From: a virus
DNA length: 25,330 nucleotides
Virus record (IMG/VR): IMGVR_UViG_3300030102_002684
Span: 3,437-28,766 of that record
Strand: one strand, 5' to 3'
Under the pieces are notes generated by a model. It worked only from the letters and a program-made list of their open reading frames with translations. It searched no databases and was not told the origin of the DNA. Both the position numbers and the translations under genes were made by a program. Positions 9,287 through 18,926 of this stretch are shown here, one piece after another. Each line of letters begins with the position of its first letter. Within the stretch, counting starts at the first letter, position 1.

Positions 9287-10390
9287 TTATTTACGTGGAT
9301 TTCTTTTTAAAAAAGCTTCAGCTTGTTTTTTCTTACCCTCTTCTAAATCAAACACTGCCGCATCTGCTTTAACAGTAGGAATTTGATTAGTAGTAAATTG
9401 TTTTAAGTAATTATTCATAAAATATTCTTTATATTTAGTCATAAATAATTCTTTTTTATCTTGTTGTAATGGTAAATCTTTTTCATAATCCCAAGCTACA
9501 AAACCAGCGTTAGCATTTTGTGCCATTTGATCATCTTCCGAAACGCTAGTATCAGCACCAATAAACACGTTCCAAGCTGCAACTACTGATTGCTCAGAGC
9601 TTAACATACCTGCAACTTCTGCATTTATAAACGGTGTTACTTTTCTTTCGATTTTATCTAAATCAAATTTAAGTAAATTTCTACCTTTACCATTACCAAT
9701 GTCTACTATTTCATAATCATAACTACCATCAGAATTTTTTAATACAAACTCATCTGCTATTTTAGCTTTAGGCATTAATTCACCTGTTTCAGGATTAGTT
9801 GATCCTCCTGCCATAACTCCTACTTCACTTAATAATCTAAGCATGTCTTTGTTAACATCAGGAGTTTCAGCAATTATACCTGTGCCTGAGTCTAATAATG
9901 TTTCTAATGCAGAGCTATTTATAATAAAAGGTTTTTCTAATAAAGGTCCTTTAAATATTATAGTTTGACTACCATCTTCATTTAAATACAAAGATACATC
10001 GTAGCCATCACTTTTAGCAAATGTAGGTTTACCGGTAAGTATAGCGTTTGCTACAGAATATTTATAATGCTGATTAACATCATAATAGTTGTCATCAGTA
10101 ATAATTAGTTGAGATCCAATGTTTGTTAAAAAGTCTAAAGATTTTTGAGGAGCTTCCATTAATCTATTTAATTGTTGGTTTTCCATAAAACAAGTAGGAT
10201 CTTGGCATGTATTATTTTGTATAATAGTTTTTAATTTTGCATATAGTTTACCAGTATTTTCATAAGCTCTATCTAATAATTTAAAATTATAATTAGGTTG
10301 ACTGGCAACATAAGCATTGTTATATCCAAGTGCGTTACTCTTGTTTAGTTGTTTTATAAACAGATTAATTTTTATATTTTTATCTTCCAT
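9287..10390 (-). CDS. Unknown protein, probable virion component
   Basis: I do not recognise this 367-aa protein. It starts with a lysine- and asparagine-rich segment (MEDKNIKINLFIKQLNKSN). A Cys pair lies at about residue 62-67 (TCQDPTCF), and a beta-rich middle (DVSLYLNEDGSQTIIFKGP) precedes acidic helical stretches (VTPFINAEVAGMLSSEQSV followed by VAAWNVFIG). The end is basic (EGKKKQAEAFLKRNPRK). There is no signal peptide or clear membrane segment. Ten bases separate it from the preceding ejection-type gene and six from the giant gene, so it is very likely co-expressed with them. A virion or ejection-complex component is the simplest guess; a chaperone for packaging the giant protein is possible. 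Confidence 0.75.
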   Translation of the reverse strand: MEDKNIKINLFIKQLNKSNALGYNNAYVASQPNYNFKLLDRAYENTGKLYAKLKTIIQNNTCQDPTCFMENQQLNRLMEAPQKSLDFLTNIGSQLIITDDNYYDVNQHYKYSVANAILTGKPTFAKSDGYDVSLYLNEDGSQTIIFKGPLLEKPFIINSSALETLLDSGTGIIAETPDVNKDMLRLLSEVGVMAGGSTNPETGELMPKAKIADEFVLKNSDGSYDYEIVDIGNGKGRNLLKFDLDKIERKVTPFINAEVAGMLSSEQSVVAAWNVFIGADTSVSEDDQMAQNANAGFVAWDYEKDLPLQQDKKELFMTKYKEYFMNNYLKQFTTNQIPTVKADAAVFDLEEGKKKQAEAFLKRNPRK

Positions 10391-10400
10391 TATAATTTAT

Positions 10401-11066
10401 TTATTCACTAGAAAAATCAGCGCTACCTATTAAACTAGCAGCGGCTCCAATACCACCAGTTAATGCAGCTGTTGCATCTGCGTTAGCTTGTGCCGCGGCA
10501 CCACGTAAAGCACCGATCTGATTAGATAATCTATTAAGTTGTTGCATTTCTCTTGCTTCTTGTTGTTGAAAAGTAAACTGAGCACCTGAAACATCTGCTT
10601 GTTGTTGTCTTCTAGCTTCGGACATACGTTGTTGCATCAGCGTAGCTTCACCTTGAGCTCTTTGCTTTTCGTTAGCTGCTTCTTGAGCTTCAATATTAGC
10701 AGCAACTCCTTTTTTGGCTTGCAACGCCGCTTGTGCTAAAGCCGTTGCTCCACCAGCACTACCACCTGTAGCTCTAATAGTATCTAGTGTGTTAGCTAAA
10801 GCAATATCAGTTTGCTCCATTTGCATTTCGGTAGATTTAGTTGCTACAGACAAATTTGCAAACGGATTTGAAAGCATTGAGCTTAAATCGGTTATATTAG
10901 CATAAGGATCAATAATTTCTTGTCTATTAGCTTCTAATTCATTTAGTTTAGATTCTAAAGCTCTAGCTTGATTTTCTCTACGTCTTGCTTCTCTTCTAGC
11001 TCTACTAGAACCGAAAATACCACCTATGACACTAACTGCGCCACCTATAATTGCACCTGCTGCCAT
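10401..11066 (-). CDS. Small internal virion / ejection-type protein
   Basis: This 221-aa protein begins with a glycine/alanine-rich hydrophobic segment (MAAGAIIGGAVSVIGGIFG) and an arginine-rich patch (SRARREARRRENQARALE). A long Q/A/E-rich helical middle follows (about residues 35-185, for example AANEKQRAQGEATLMQQRM), and the end is another Ala/Gly-rich hydrophobic stretch (LTGGIGAAASLIGSADFSSE). Hydrophobic ends around an alpha-helical body are the usual look of podoviral proteins ejected into the cell envelope (P22 gp7 or T7 gp14 type). Position after the tail tip and before the giant protein fits. It is probably packaged in the head or tail and forms part of the trans-envelope channel. 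No enzymatic motif was seen. Confidence 0.6.
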   Translation of the reverse strand: MAAGAIIGGAVSVIGGIFGSSRARREARRRENQARALESKLNELEANRQEIIDPYANITDLSSMLSNPFANLSVATKSTEMQMEQTDIALANTLDTIRATGGSAGGATALAQAALQAKKGVAANIEAQEAANEKQRAQGEATLMQQRMSEARRQQQADVSGAQFTFQQQEAREMQQLNRLSNQIGALRGAAAQANADATAALTGGIGAAASLIGSADFSSE

Positions 11067-11081
11067 TTATTTAAATTTTTA

Positions 11082-12584
11082 TTAATATCCATTATTTGAA
11101 TCAAATTTTGCTCCTACAGAAAATAAAGTTTTTAAACCTCCTTTATTAGTAACTTCGTCAGTTGAAAAAGTTGCTGTAGTATAATATCCTTTTATTCCAC
11201 TTATAGCATTACCAAATATAATTTCTCTATTTGTAGTAAAACTATTGTTTATTACGTTTGCTACGTAATGATTTTCTTTTCTAATAAAACCAGCATTGTA
11301 TCTGTCTAGTGCTGGGTTTTCTGTACCAAATACAGCTGCATATCCTGCGCCATATACTCCTCCAGCAACAGCACTTACAACCGCTCCGCCCGCAGGATTA
11401 AACACATATTCTCCTTCATAATAACTTGGTATACTAGCAGTTATATCATTTGTAAATTCAAAGTTTCCGCTTATATTTTTATCTTCACCTGTTTCATCTG
11501 AAATTAAAGAGTTTAATCTCCAACCGTTACTTCCTTCATAGCCAATTGTACTAAATGTTTTAGATCTTGTAGGCTCAGGATTAAACACAACAGTTATAGT
11601 ACTTGGATATTCTACATCGTAAAATTGACCTCTTGGAACGTTGATACTGTAGTGTTGATATAAACTAGAAGCTGTAGTACTATAAAAATTATTTCTTAAA
11701 CTAAACATTTGATCAGGCCTGTAATCAAACAAACTTGTCCAACCTTGAACTCCTTCATCATATGCTACAGTGTTATATTCTGTCTCTGATGATTTTATTT
11801 CATCTTGTTGTTGTAAAGATATTACATATTGTTGATTATATATATCCCAACCACCAACTGCTTTACCTCTTATAGCATTAATATCTAATTCATTTAATTT
11901 ATCTCTAAAAAAGTCTCTCATACCTAATTGAGATATTTCAACTATATTACCGCCTCGTAGTGATAAAACAACATTATTGTTTTTATCTGTAAAATACTTA
12001 TTAGTTCCATATATGGCAAAACTTTCTGGGTTTTTACTTATACCATATTTACCTGGAACTGGTTGTATAACTCCAATAACTAAATTACTCGATGTAACAT
12101 TTGGATTACCTTCTGCAGTAAAAATAGCGTCTTTATCTATTAACGCTCTACTTACTTTAAGTTCTTGGAATATATTTAAATTAGTATCTTCTGCATAAAG
12201 TTTTTGTATACTACCATTTGCTGGATCAGCAGCTTTTTCAATATCATCAGCGGTGCTAAATACATTAGTATTGTTTATTCCAGTTCTAGAGTTAAATATA
12301 CCTGAATATATTAAAGCATTAAATCTTATATAACCAGCTGGTTCTTCTTCTACTAAATAAGCTTTTGCTCCATAATCTGTGGCTGTATTATTAAAACCAC
12401 CTCTTATTCTAGCTTCTTCAATTGCAAAGTCTTCACTATCTATACCTGCTGTAGTAACGGGATAACCGCCAGGCAAAGTAGCTGGTATACCAAAAGATCC
12501 GTTCCAAATAAGATCATTACCAGCATTTATTATCTTCTTCAATACAAAAGAGTTAAAAAACTTTACTTCAACTACTGCTCCCAT
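11082..12584 (-). CDS. Tail protein, propeller-like; probable partner or split-off part of the muzzle protein
   Basis: This 500-aa beta-rich protein contains GKAVGGWDIYNQQYVISLQ at about residues 240-258 and YDEGVQGWTSLFDYRPDQ followed by MFSLRNNFYS at about 273-300. It continues with VEYPSTITVVFNPEPTRSK and IGYEGSNGWRLNSLISD. I associate this string of motifs with the C-terminal propeller and fold of large tail proteins in Bacteroidetes phages, where it usually sits in the same polypeptide as the N-terminal part seen in the preceding gene. Here the two are separate, in different frames, with 19 bases between stop and ATG. The last 100 residues include YHVAN-like and VGAKFDSNNGY segments of unknown role. 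The start ATG lies in a TAATAATAATTATG leader without Shine-Dalgarno. Functions in the virion tail tip are inferred. Confidence 0.65.
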   Translation of the reverse strand: MGAVVEVKFFNSFVLKKIINAGNDLIWNGSFGIPATLPGGYPVTTAGIDSEDFAIEEARIRGGFNNTATDYGAKAYLVEEEPAGYIRFNALIYSGIFNSRTGINNTNVFSTADDIEKAADPANGSIQKLYAEDTNLNIFQELKVSRALIDKDAIFTAEGNPNVTSSNLVIGVIQPVPGKYGISKNPESFAIYGTNKYFTDKNNNVVLSLRGGNIVEISQLGMRDFFRDKLNELDINAIRGKAVGGWDIYNQQYVISLQQQDEIKSSETEYNTVAYDEGVQGWTSLFDYRPDQMFSLRNNFYSTTASSLYQHYSINVPRGQFYDVEYPSTITVVFNPEPTRSKTFSTIGYEGSNGWRLNSLISDETGEDKNISGNFEFTNDITASIPSYYEGEYVFNPAGGAVVSAVAGGVYGAGYAAVFGTENPALDRYNAGFIRKENHYVANVINNSFTTNREIIFGNAISGIKGYYTTATFSTDEVTNKGGLKTLFSVGAKFDSNNGY

Positions 12585-12603
12585 AATTATTATTACATAT
12601 TTT

Positions 12604-15600
12604 TTATATTATTTCTAAAACATAACCAGTTGTATCTATTACAGGTCCTACATCCCACTCCGTGGGAATATTGTTATCATTATAATCTTCACAATTTTCT
12701 ACTTGCTGTGAACAACCACTTGCCAACGCCATTGCTCTCAAGGTGTCAAAATCACTACCACCACCTAAAGGTGCATAGAAAAAGTCCACTTGACAATTAG
12801 CTGGAACTAATGTTGAAGTTGCTGCGTTTGTTCTATCTACTGTAATTGTTGTGCTACTATTTGTTAACTGGTTAAATGATCCATGAAACAAATAATAACC
12901 ATTATCAGCTGGGTCAGTAGCATTATCAATAAATATTTGACAATAAGGATCTGGCTGAAGGGTGTTGTCAGGACCAGGACAAACTCGGAATATTTCACGT
13001 ACTCCAGGTTCTGGAGTTCCTGTTCCTAAAGCTCCTACTTCATTTAAAATAACTTGATAACTTTCAGAACTAGCTTCAGCCGCATCTACGTATTCAAGAG
13101 TTAAACTATAATTAGCTACAGGTATTGAAGAATTGCTAAACGATATTTGATTAACTAATTCATCAGTAATATTGTCAATAAAAGATGTAGAATTAAAATA
13201 CAACCCAAAATCATCAGAATTTACAGGTGTTATTACACCATTTACATCAAAAGACATAGCTGTTATTAAAGCGGTTAAATCTTGAGCTCGTAAATCAGAG
13301 TTATTAGCCCCATTATTTCCTCTTGTTTCAAACAACACGCTAGTATCTAGTCTATCTGTAGTAACTGGAGAAATTGCTGGTGTTATAATAGGCGCTATAT
13401 TTCCAGGTCCTCTATTAGTAATAGGAACTTGAACATTTGTTGTTTCACCATCATAAACAGTAGTTATATTAAATAAAAAGTTAAATAACCTTTGTTCAGC
13501 TACATATTCAAAAAATACCGCATTATAATAATCAGTAGTAGTTTCTACTTGAAACTTTATTTCAACATCACCTACTACACCATCTTGAACTAAATTAAAA
13601 TAATTATCAACATTATTTCCAGGAGTATTAGCGTCAGTAACTGACATTGTAACTGTTAATTGAGTTAATAAAGGATCAGCAGTATCTATTGGCACTCCAA
13701 ATAAATCTACTATTTGAAATTCAGTATCTAAAATATCACCACCACTAGCAAGTCCTTCGTCCCAACTACCAGTATCAAAAGAACTAATATCTGCTCCACC
13801 TTGACTTTCTGATAAAACTAAAGAGTTTAAATCGCTAATTAATCCACTAGTAGCTGTTTCCCAATATATATCTAAATTAGATACAACTGGAGAAGTTTCA
13901 TAAATACCTAAATATTGTAATCCAGGCAGTATTAACGATCCTTGATTAGCAGTGTCACTAGCTCCAGGAGTTATATATAAAACATCACCTTCTTCAAGAA
14001 CAGCTCTAAATGTACCACCATTTTCATCTACTAATGTTAGTACATCAGTACCACCTGTTCCAGTACCAATGGCAAAATTACTAACAACTATTCCTTCTGG
14101 CAAATTAGCACCTGTTACTAAATCAAACGGTTCAGGTGCAAATCCTACTGAAGCAACAGGAATAGTATTTACCTCGACTGTTGAACTACCAGGACTAGCT
14201 ATACTAGTTGCTACGGTACAAGCAAATGGTTCATAGTTAGTGTTTGACGTTTGACCTATTTTATTTTCTGTGCTTATTTTAGCTATTAATGGATTAGAAT
14301 TTACTTGGTAAAATTGTGGGAAAAAATTAGGTTTTGGTGGATCAATAGGATCATAATCAAATAAATCAACAACTGTTGATATAGTTGAAACAGTATCAGA
14401 CTGTCTACCAGGATAATATTGTTCGTTAGATTGTCCCATGTTAATAGCAACTATAAAATCTTCTACATCATCTTCATAGTTAATAAGCTGATTAGTATTT
14501 TGAACTCTACCAAACAGCTGTACAGAACTTCTAAACTGTCTTTGAGTTGGTCCAACTTCATTTAAATCTCTAGGTACTTTATTTATATTGTCATTTATTA
14601 AAACAACATGTGATGTTTGATTTACTTCTAGTGTAATATCTTCAGGATAAGCAGCCATAATACCAGGTAAATATACATTGTAATATTCTTGCTCTGTTTG
14701 CTTTACAACTATTTTATAAGAATACCAACCTAGCGGATTATAATCTACGCTACTAACATCACCATTATATAAACCTGGATAATAAGTTTGAGGTATTTTA
14801 GCTGTAGGACTAATAGGATCATTAAATAAAACTTTTAATGAATTACCAGGCCAATTAACTTGTTCAGTTCCATCTGGCAAATATGCTGAATAAACAGTAT
14901 CACCAATAAACGAAGCTCCGCTTGGAAGTGTAACTAACTCTTTATTATTAGATAATATAACAGATGATTGTCTTCCATATCTATCTGAAAGTACAACTCC
15001 AACTTGATAATTTCTATTTTGTTTTAAAGTATGATTTGGATATTCAACTATACTTGTAGTATTTACATCAGGTCCAACAGGATTAAATGTTACTGCAATA
15101 TTACCTAATGAAACACTTTGATCTAATGTTATAAATGTAGCTCCATCAGTATCTGTAACAGTTCCAATATTTACACCGCCAACACTAGCTGTATCTCCAA
15201 TGTCTATATCACCAGTCACACCAGTTATAGTAAATGTAGTTCCTGTTGTTGGAGGAGTTGGTTCATCTATTGTTGCTGTAGCAATATTAAGATCAAATTG
15301 AGACTTATCACTAACTGATACATTGTAGTTTAATGTTTGAGGAGGAGTGTGTTTATTTAAATAATTACCATAAATAACTCTATTGCCACTTAATTCTTGA
15401 GCTAAAGCTCTAACAGGTATTTTATCAAAAACTCTTGTTATTTCATTACTCGGTAATGTTTTAATAGGTTTTTTAGATAAATAATCAAAAACATAAAAAC
15501 TTTGAGTACCACTTTCAGTTTCAATAGTATCTATTGTAATTGTATCAACTACTCTTAATGCTAATCCATCAGATTCTTTTTGTACTATTTCTAATTCTTT

Positions 15601-16857
15601 TATTTTTAAATTATTTCTAATTTCATCAGCTCCAAAAGGTAAAGGTATTATTAATTTTACTTCATCTACTTTATTTTCCATAAACTCGACAATAGTACTC
15701 TGATAAGCAGTAGCCATATCATCTTTATCTATATTAGGATTATTTTGTTTTTTATAAATAAAATAACCATCTTGTTTAGGAATAAATGCTATTTGAGTAA
15801 AAGGAGCTAATATAGAATATTCATTATCTTCATATCTAAATCTATAACTAAATCTAACAAATTTATCATCTAAATAAGCTGGATCACCCGCGAAATTACA
15901 GTCATAATATGGATTAGGATTTATTAACACTTCGTCACCAATAGATACAGCGTAAGGTAAAGCACTTGTTGTAATGCTAGTAGGAGCTGCGCTAGGTGTT
16001 GGAGGCGTTGCTGCTGTAAAACTTATATTTGTTAAATCAGCAAAATCATCTTTTAAACATCCATTGTTAGTTAAAAAACCTACTTTACTATCAGGATAAG
16101 CACTAAGTAATGTTGAGCCAGGTAAGCATTCTTTCCAACCATTATAAGTAGAACTATTTACAGCTATTGAGAAACTTCCTGCTGCTGAAGGTGCAGCTGC
16201 TTCAAAAGTAGCACCATTAGGTAGAACTTTACTAGTTACATCTTTCATTGTGGTTTCATATTCACCACTGCTTGTTTGTTGCCACAAAGTTATAGCTTCA
16301 TATGGGTTATATTTAGCTACAGATATTTGATCTTCATTAGTGTAATGAGGATTAGGTGAATTATAAGGATTAGCTAAAGCTTTTTCTAAATTTATTACCC
16401 TAGGTTGATTTCTATTATCAGTCCAAAATAATAAGTTTTCTACTATATTTGCACCAAAAATAGGATTTGTAGTAGAAAAATTTAAATAATTACCTTGTAA
16501 TAAAACAGTACTAGTATTATTAAAAGCATCGAACTTAATTATTTGGCTTAAGTTTCCAGGCGTGTAAGTAAAGTTTAAAGGATTAGGATCGGTATATGAT
16601 GTTAAAAATAAATAAGCGCAATTGTTTAAATCATCGGTTACATATCCAATACAAGTTGCACTTATTTTACTCAAACCGCTATCCCAGTCAAATATTTTTT
16701 CATTACCTAATGTATTTTCTAATTCACCTACATCAGGACCTTCTGATTTACTAACTTGAATATTTCTAGCATCTCTATACTCTCCATTTGGTATTAAACG
16801 GGCTTCTAGGTCTTTATTTAATTTTCCTTTAACAAAGGTATTAACTATTCTAGCCAT
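12604..16857 (-). CDS. Large tail muzzle/nozzle-like protein with beta-sandwich insertions
   Basis: This 1417-aa protein has the start expected of the propeller-type tail tip of short-tailed phages (T7 gp12, P22 gp10, crAss-like muzzle): VNTFVKGKLNKDLEARLIPN, then YRDARNIQVSKSEG, and LLFWTDNRNQPRVINLEKAL at about residues 140-162. It would form the distal tube through which DNA exits. The rest is almost all beta-rich and full of T, S, N and D. A Thr/Gly/Asp-rich segment (about 535-600) and others at about 875-960 and 1140-1260 look like inserted Ig-like or beta-sandwich domains, perhaps host-surface binding. The C-terminal 130 residues contain several cysteines (CPGPDNTLQPDPYCQIF, GCSQQVENCEDYND). 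It is followed after 19 bases by a gene carrying motifs that I would expect in the same propeller family. Confidence 0.7.
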   Translation of the reverse strand: MARIVNTFVKGKLNKDLEARLIPNGEYRDARNIQVSKSEGPDVGELENTLGNEKIFDWDSGLSKISATCIGYVTDDLNNCAYLFLTSYTDPNPLNFTYTPGNLSQIIKFDAFNNTSTVLLQGNYLNFSTTNPIFGANIVENLLFWTDNRNQPRVINLEKALANPYNSPNPHYTNEDQISVAKYNPYEAITLWQQTSSGEYETTMKDVTSKVLPNGATFEAAAPSAAGSFSIAVNSSTYNGWKECLPGSTLLSAYPDSKVGFLTNNGCLKDDFADLTNISFTAATPPTPSAAPTSITTSALPYAVSIGDEVLINPNPYYDCNFAGDPAYLDDKFVRFSYRFRYEDNEYSILAPFTQIAFIPKQDGYFIYKKQNNPNIDKDDMATAYQSTIVEFMENKVDEVKLIIPLPFGADEIRNNLKIKELEIVQKESDGLALRVVDTITIDTIETESGTQSFYVFDYLSKKPIKTLPSNEITRVFDKIPVRALAQELSGNRVIYGNYLNKHTPPQTLNYNVSVSDKSQFDLNIATATIDEPTPPTTGTTFTITGVTGDIDIGDTASVGGVNIGTVTDTDGATFITLDQSVSLGNIAVTFNPVGPDVNTTSIVEYPNHTLKQNRNYQVGVVLSDRYGRQSSVILSNNKELVTLPSGASFIGDTVYSAYLPDGTEQVNWPGNSLKVLFNDPISPTAKIPQTYYPGLYNGDVSSVDYNPLGWYSYKIVVKQTEQEYYNVYLPGIMAAYPEDITLEVNQTSHVVLINDNINKVPRDLNEVGPTQRQFRSSVQLFGRVQNTNQLINYEDDVEDFIVAINMGQSNEQYYPGRQSDTVSTISTVVDLFDYDPIDPPKPNFFPQFYQVNSNPLIAKISTENKIGQTSNTNYEPFACTVATSIASPGSSTVEVNTIPVASVGFAPEPFDLVTGANLPEGIVVSNFAIGTGTGGTDVLTLVDENGGTFRAVLEEGDVLYITPGASDTANQGSLILPGLQYLGIYETSPVVSNLDIYWETATSGLISDLNSLVLSESQGGADISSFDTGSWDEGLASGGDILDTEFQIVDLFGVPIDTADPLLTQLTVTMSVTDANTPGNNVDNYFNLVQDGVVGDVEIKFQVETTTDYYNAVFFEYVAEQRLFNFLFNITTVYDGETTNVQVPITNRGPGNIAPIITPAISPVTTDRLDTSVLFETRGNNGANNSDLRAQDLTALITAMSFDVNGVITPVNSDDFGLYFNSTSFIDNITDELVNQISFSNSSIPVANYSLTLEYVDAAEASSESYQVILNEVGALGTGTPEPGVREIFRVCPGPDNTLQPDPYCQIFIDNATDPADNGYYLFHGSFNQLTNSSTTITVDRTNAATSTLVPANCQVDFFYAPLGGGSDFDTLRAMALASGCSQQVENCEDYNDNNIPTEWDVGPVIDTTGYVLEII

Positions 16858-16863
16858 TAAATT

Positions 16864-18102
16864 TTAGTGTTTTATCCATTTAGATTTACCACGCATTACT
16901 TGAGTAAACTCTTCTAGCTTGATATTAGATAATCTTATTTTAGCGTTTCGTAAAGCAGCGTATCTATCTTTTTTATATCTTTGAACTATTCCTTCTGGTT
17001 GATTTGCTCTAACTGATACAATGTTATATAATATGCTTTTATACATCGCTTCTTCAGCTAATTTAGGTACTTTAGTATCTAAATCATAAGCTAATCCATC
17101 AGATATATATTCTATAACAATTAATTTATTTAATAAGTTACTTGAAAAAGTAAATTTATTTTCTCTTTCATTAATACCAAACCAACCATTAAAATTACTT
17201 CTTTGTGGTTCAATACCATATAATCTACCCCAGTTCCATGGTCCATTTAAACTCCACAAGTCTGGATTAGCATATCCAAAAAATTCAAAATCTGCATACC
17301 AACTTCCGTTTATAAGTCTTTGGTTTGCTTTTTTCCATCGCTCTTCGGTTATTGAAGTTCCTTCTATATTTTCACCAAAATTATCTTGAGTAGGAATACC
17401 TGCATTGTCTTGTATATTTGTATAATATGGATCAATAGTTAAATTATTTGCAGGATAAATAGGGTGTTTAACTCCTAAACGATCTATCCAAGATAATGAA
17501 ACATAGTTAACATAATCTTGAGGTATTACTAAAGACAATGAATCTGGTATTGTTAATTCAGTAGATTTAATACTTTTTAAAGTGTCATAACTAAACTCTT
17601 GTAAACTTCTTTTAGCAAAAAATACAACGTCAGATTTTTTACATTTTTGTATAACTTTACCATCACCAACATAACCAACCATAAAGTTATTAACTATATC
17701 AATTAATTTTACATATTGATAGCCACCATAATTATCTTCTACTGTTTGTCCAAAAGCTTTTTCTTGTTCTGTTTGACCATATAATCCTCCATCTAATTTT
17801 TTTAATTGAACAGCTATATATGTTCCAGCAGGCGGTTCTAGTCCTACAGCAAATATAATTTTATTATTTTCAACGCTGTAAGGTTCAGGTAGTCCAGCTA
17901 CTTCTACATAAGTTCCAGGCATACCTGTAGCGCTAGAATAAACTTTAAAATTATTTCTACCATAATCAATAGCATTAGGATCTGATGTAAAAAAAACTAA
18001 ACCAGTATCAAAAGTAGTTTTATACTCTGTAGCAGCTCCTGCAGATTGAAATATCTGTGCACCTTGATAATATTGCGCGTTTGTTTCTAGTATTTGTTCC
18101 AT
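16864..18102 (-). CDS. Ring / tail-tubular protein
   Basis: This 412-aa protein is probably the second ring of the short tail. Visible landmarks are DIVNNFMVGYVGDGKVIQK at about residues 136-155, FAKRSLQEFSYDTLKSIKS, a conserved-looking aromatic stretch (NPDLWSLNGPWNWGRLYG), KLIVIEYISDGLAYDLDTK, and a basic C-terminus with LSNIKLEEFTQVMRGKSKWI followed by K-H. A terminal R-G-K-S-K-W-I-K is, to my memory, typical of crAss-like and related tail ring proteins. The N-terminal 120 residues look beta-rich. Coupling to the preceding gene by a one-base overlap fits two subunits needed in fixed ratio. Only 6 bases separate its stop from the start of the large tail protein. Confidence 0.68.
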   Translation of the reverse strand: MEQILETNAQYYQGAQIFQSAGAATEYKTTFDTGLVFFTSDPNAIDYGRNNFKVYSSATGMPGTYVEVAGLPEPYSVENNKIIFAVGLEPPAGTYIAVQLKKLDGGLYGQTEQEKAFGQTVEDNYGGYQYVKLIDIVNNFMVGYVGDGKVIQKCKKSDVVFFAKRSLQEFSYDTLKSIKSTELTIPDSLSLVIPQDYVNYVSLSWIDRLGVKHPIYPANNLTIDPYYTNIQDNAGIPTQDNFGENIEGTSITEERWKKANQRLINGSWYADFEFFGYANPDLWSLNGPWNWGRLYGIEPQRSNFNGWFGINERENKFTFSSNLLNKLIVIEYISDGLAYDLDTKVPKLAEEAMYKSILYNIVSVRANQPEGIVQRYKKDRYAALRNAKIRLSNIKLEEFTQVMRGKSKWIKH

Positions 18103-18866
18103 TATGCTTTTTCGTTTTGTTCTACTTTAGCGGCTTCTTGCGTAGCTGTTTGAATAATTTCAGGATCTCTTATTATTATACCTGTATATTTTAATATATT
18201 TATAATTAAATTAGTTTGTTCTGATGTATCTAATTGAAAATTAATAGAATTTGTAGGGTCATAAACATATTGACCTAAAGTACCAATAGTAAAAGCCCAA
18301 AGCGGAGCAGAGGGTTTAAATATACAGTTAACCATTACGCTTGTTGGCAATGGACTTATTTTTAACATAGGTAAAGGATCAGGGAAAGCAGGTGGATTAA
18401 CATAATTAGTTAAATAAGCAATAGGAAATTGCTCGCTTGCTTGTGTTAGTTTAGATTTTTCAGTTATAGTATATTCTTTTTTACTAAGTAAATCAGTAAT
18501 AGACTCCACATTACCACTTGTATTGTTATAAGTTGATAATATTTCACCTATTCTATATAATGTTTTATTTGGACTGTTTACTAACCATCCATTGTATGGA
18601 GCACCTGCAAATGTAAATTGATTTTCTTCTTCAAAAGGATATAGTTTATAAGCATTATCTTCATACATGTTAAAAAACTCAGTATCGTTTTGTATGTTTT
18701 GTTGAGTTGCTCTATTTAATTGGTTACCATCTGGAAAATATGATTCAAATATTTCTTCTTGTACTTGAACCGCTAAGCTATTAAATTCAGCTGGAGTTAC
18801 ATAACCTCTTTGTTCTTTGTTTAAAATGTACAAGACTGTATTATATACTGTATTTATATTTACCAT
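18102..18866 (-). CDS. Head-tail adaptor / ring protein
   Basis: I place the start at the ATG at 18864-18866, giving 254 aa beginning MVNINTVYNTVLYILNKEQR. A longer reading with a TTG start at 18899 would begin inside the hairpin and is unlikely. The N-terminal pattern, a short helix then GYVTPAEFNSLAVQVQEEIF, is one I associate with connector or ring proteins of Bacteroidetes podoviruses, including crAss-like phages. These sit under the portal and join it to the tail, the role of T7 gp11 or P22 gp4. A charged tail (AAKVEQNEKA) closes the protein. Its TAA overlaps the ATG of the next gene by one base (TAATG), pointing to translational coupling with the second ring protein. The assignment is from remembered family pattern plus position. 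Confidence 0.68.
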   Translation of the reverse strand: MVNINTVYNTVLYILNKEQRGYVTPAEFNSLAVQVQEEIFESYFPDGNQLNRATQQNIQNDTEFFNMYEDNAYKLYPFEEENQFTFAGAPYNGWLVNSPNKTLYRIGEILSTYNNTSGNVESITDLLSKKEYTITEKSKLTQASEQFPIAYLTNYVNPPAFPDPLPMLKISPLPTSVMVNCIFKPSAPLWAFTIGTLGQYVYDPTNSINFQLDTSEQTNLIINILKYTGIIIRDPEIIQTATQEAAKVEQNEKA

Positions 18867-18886
18867 TCTAATATTTTTATTATAAT

Positions 18887-18912
18887 ACAAAGGCAGCAAG
18901 CGCTGCCCTTAT
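18887..18912 (-). terminator. Strong hairpin in gap before ring-protein gene
   Basis: On the minus strand ATAAGGGCAGC pairs with GCTGCCTTTGT around a four-base GCTT loop, giving an 11-pair stem with two G-T wobbles and a six-pair perfect core (GGCAGC/GCTGCC). It begins about 15 bases after the stop of the 273-aa gene and ends 20 bases before the next ATG. The downstream sequence (ATTATAATAAAAAT) is not a U-tract, so an attenuator, mRNA-stability or processing element is more likely than full termination. Confidence 0.5.
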
Positions 18913-18926
18913 ATTATTATCACTTG

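Noticed and set aside
12575-12610. Programmed frameshift joining the 1417-aa and 500-aa genes
   Set aside because: There is no slippery heptamer before the stop, the possible overlap window is only a few bases, and the second gene has its own ATG in a leader like those of other genes. Kept only as a side remark.
18867-18899. TTG start giving an 11-residue longer ring protein
   Set aside because: The TTG lies in the hairpin loop, and the ATG at 18864-18866 gives the expected N-terminus MVNINTVY.
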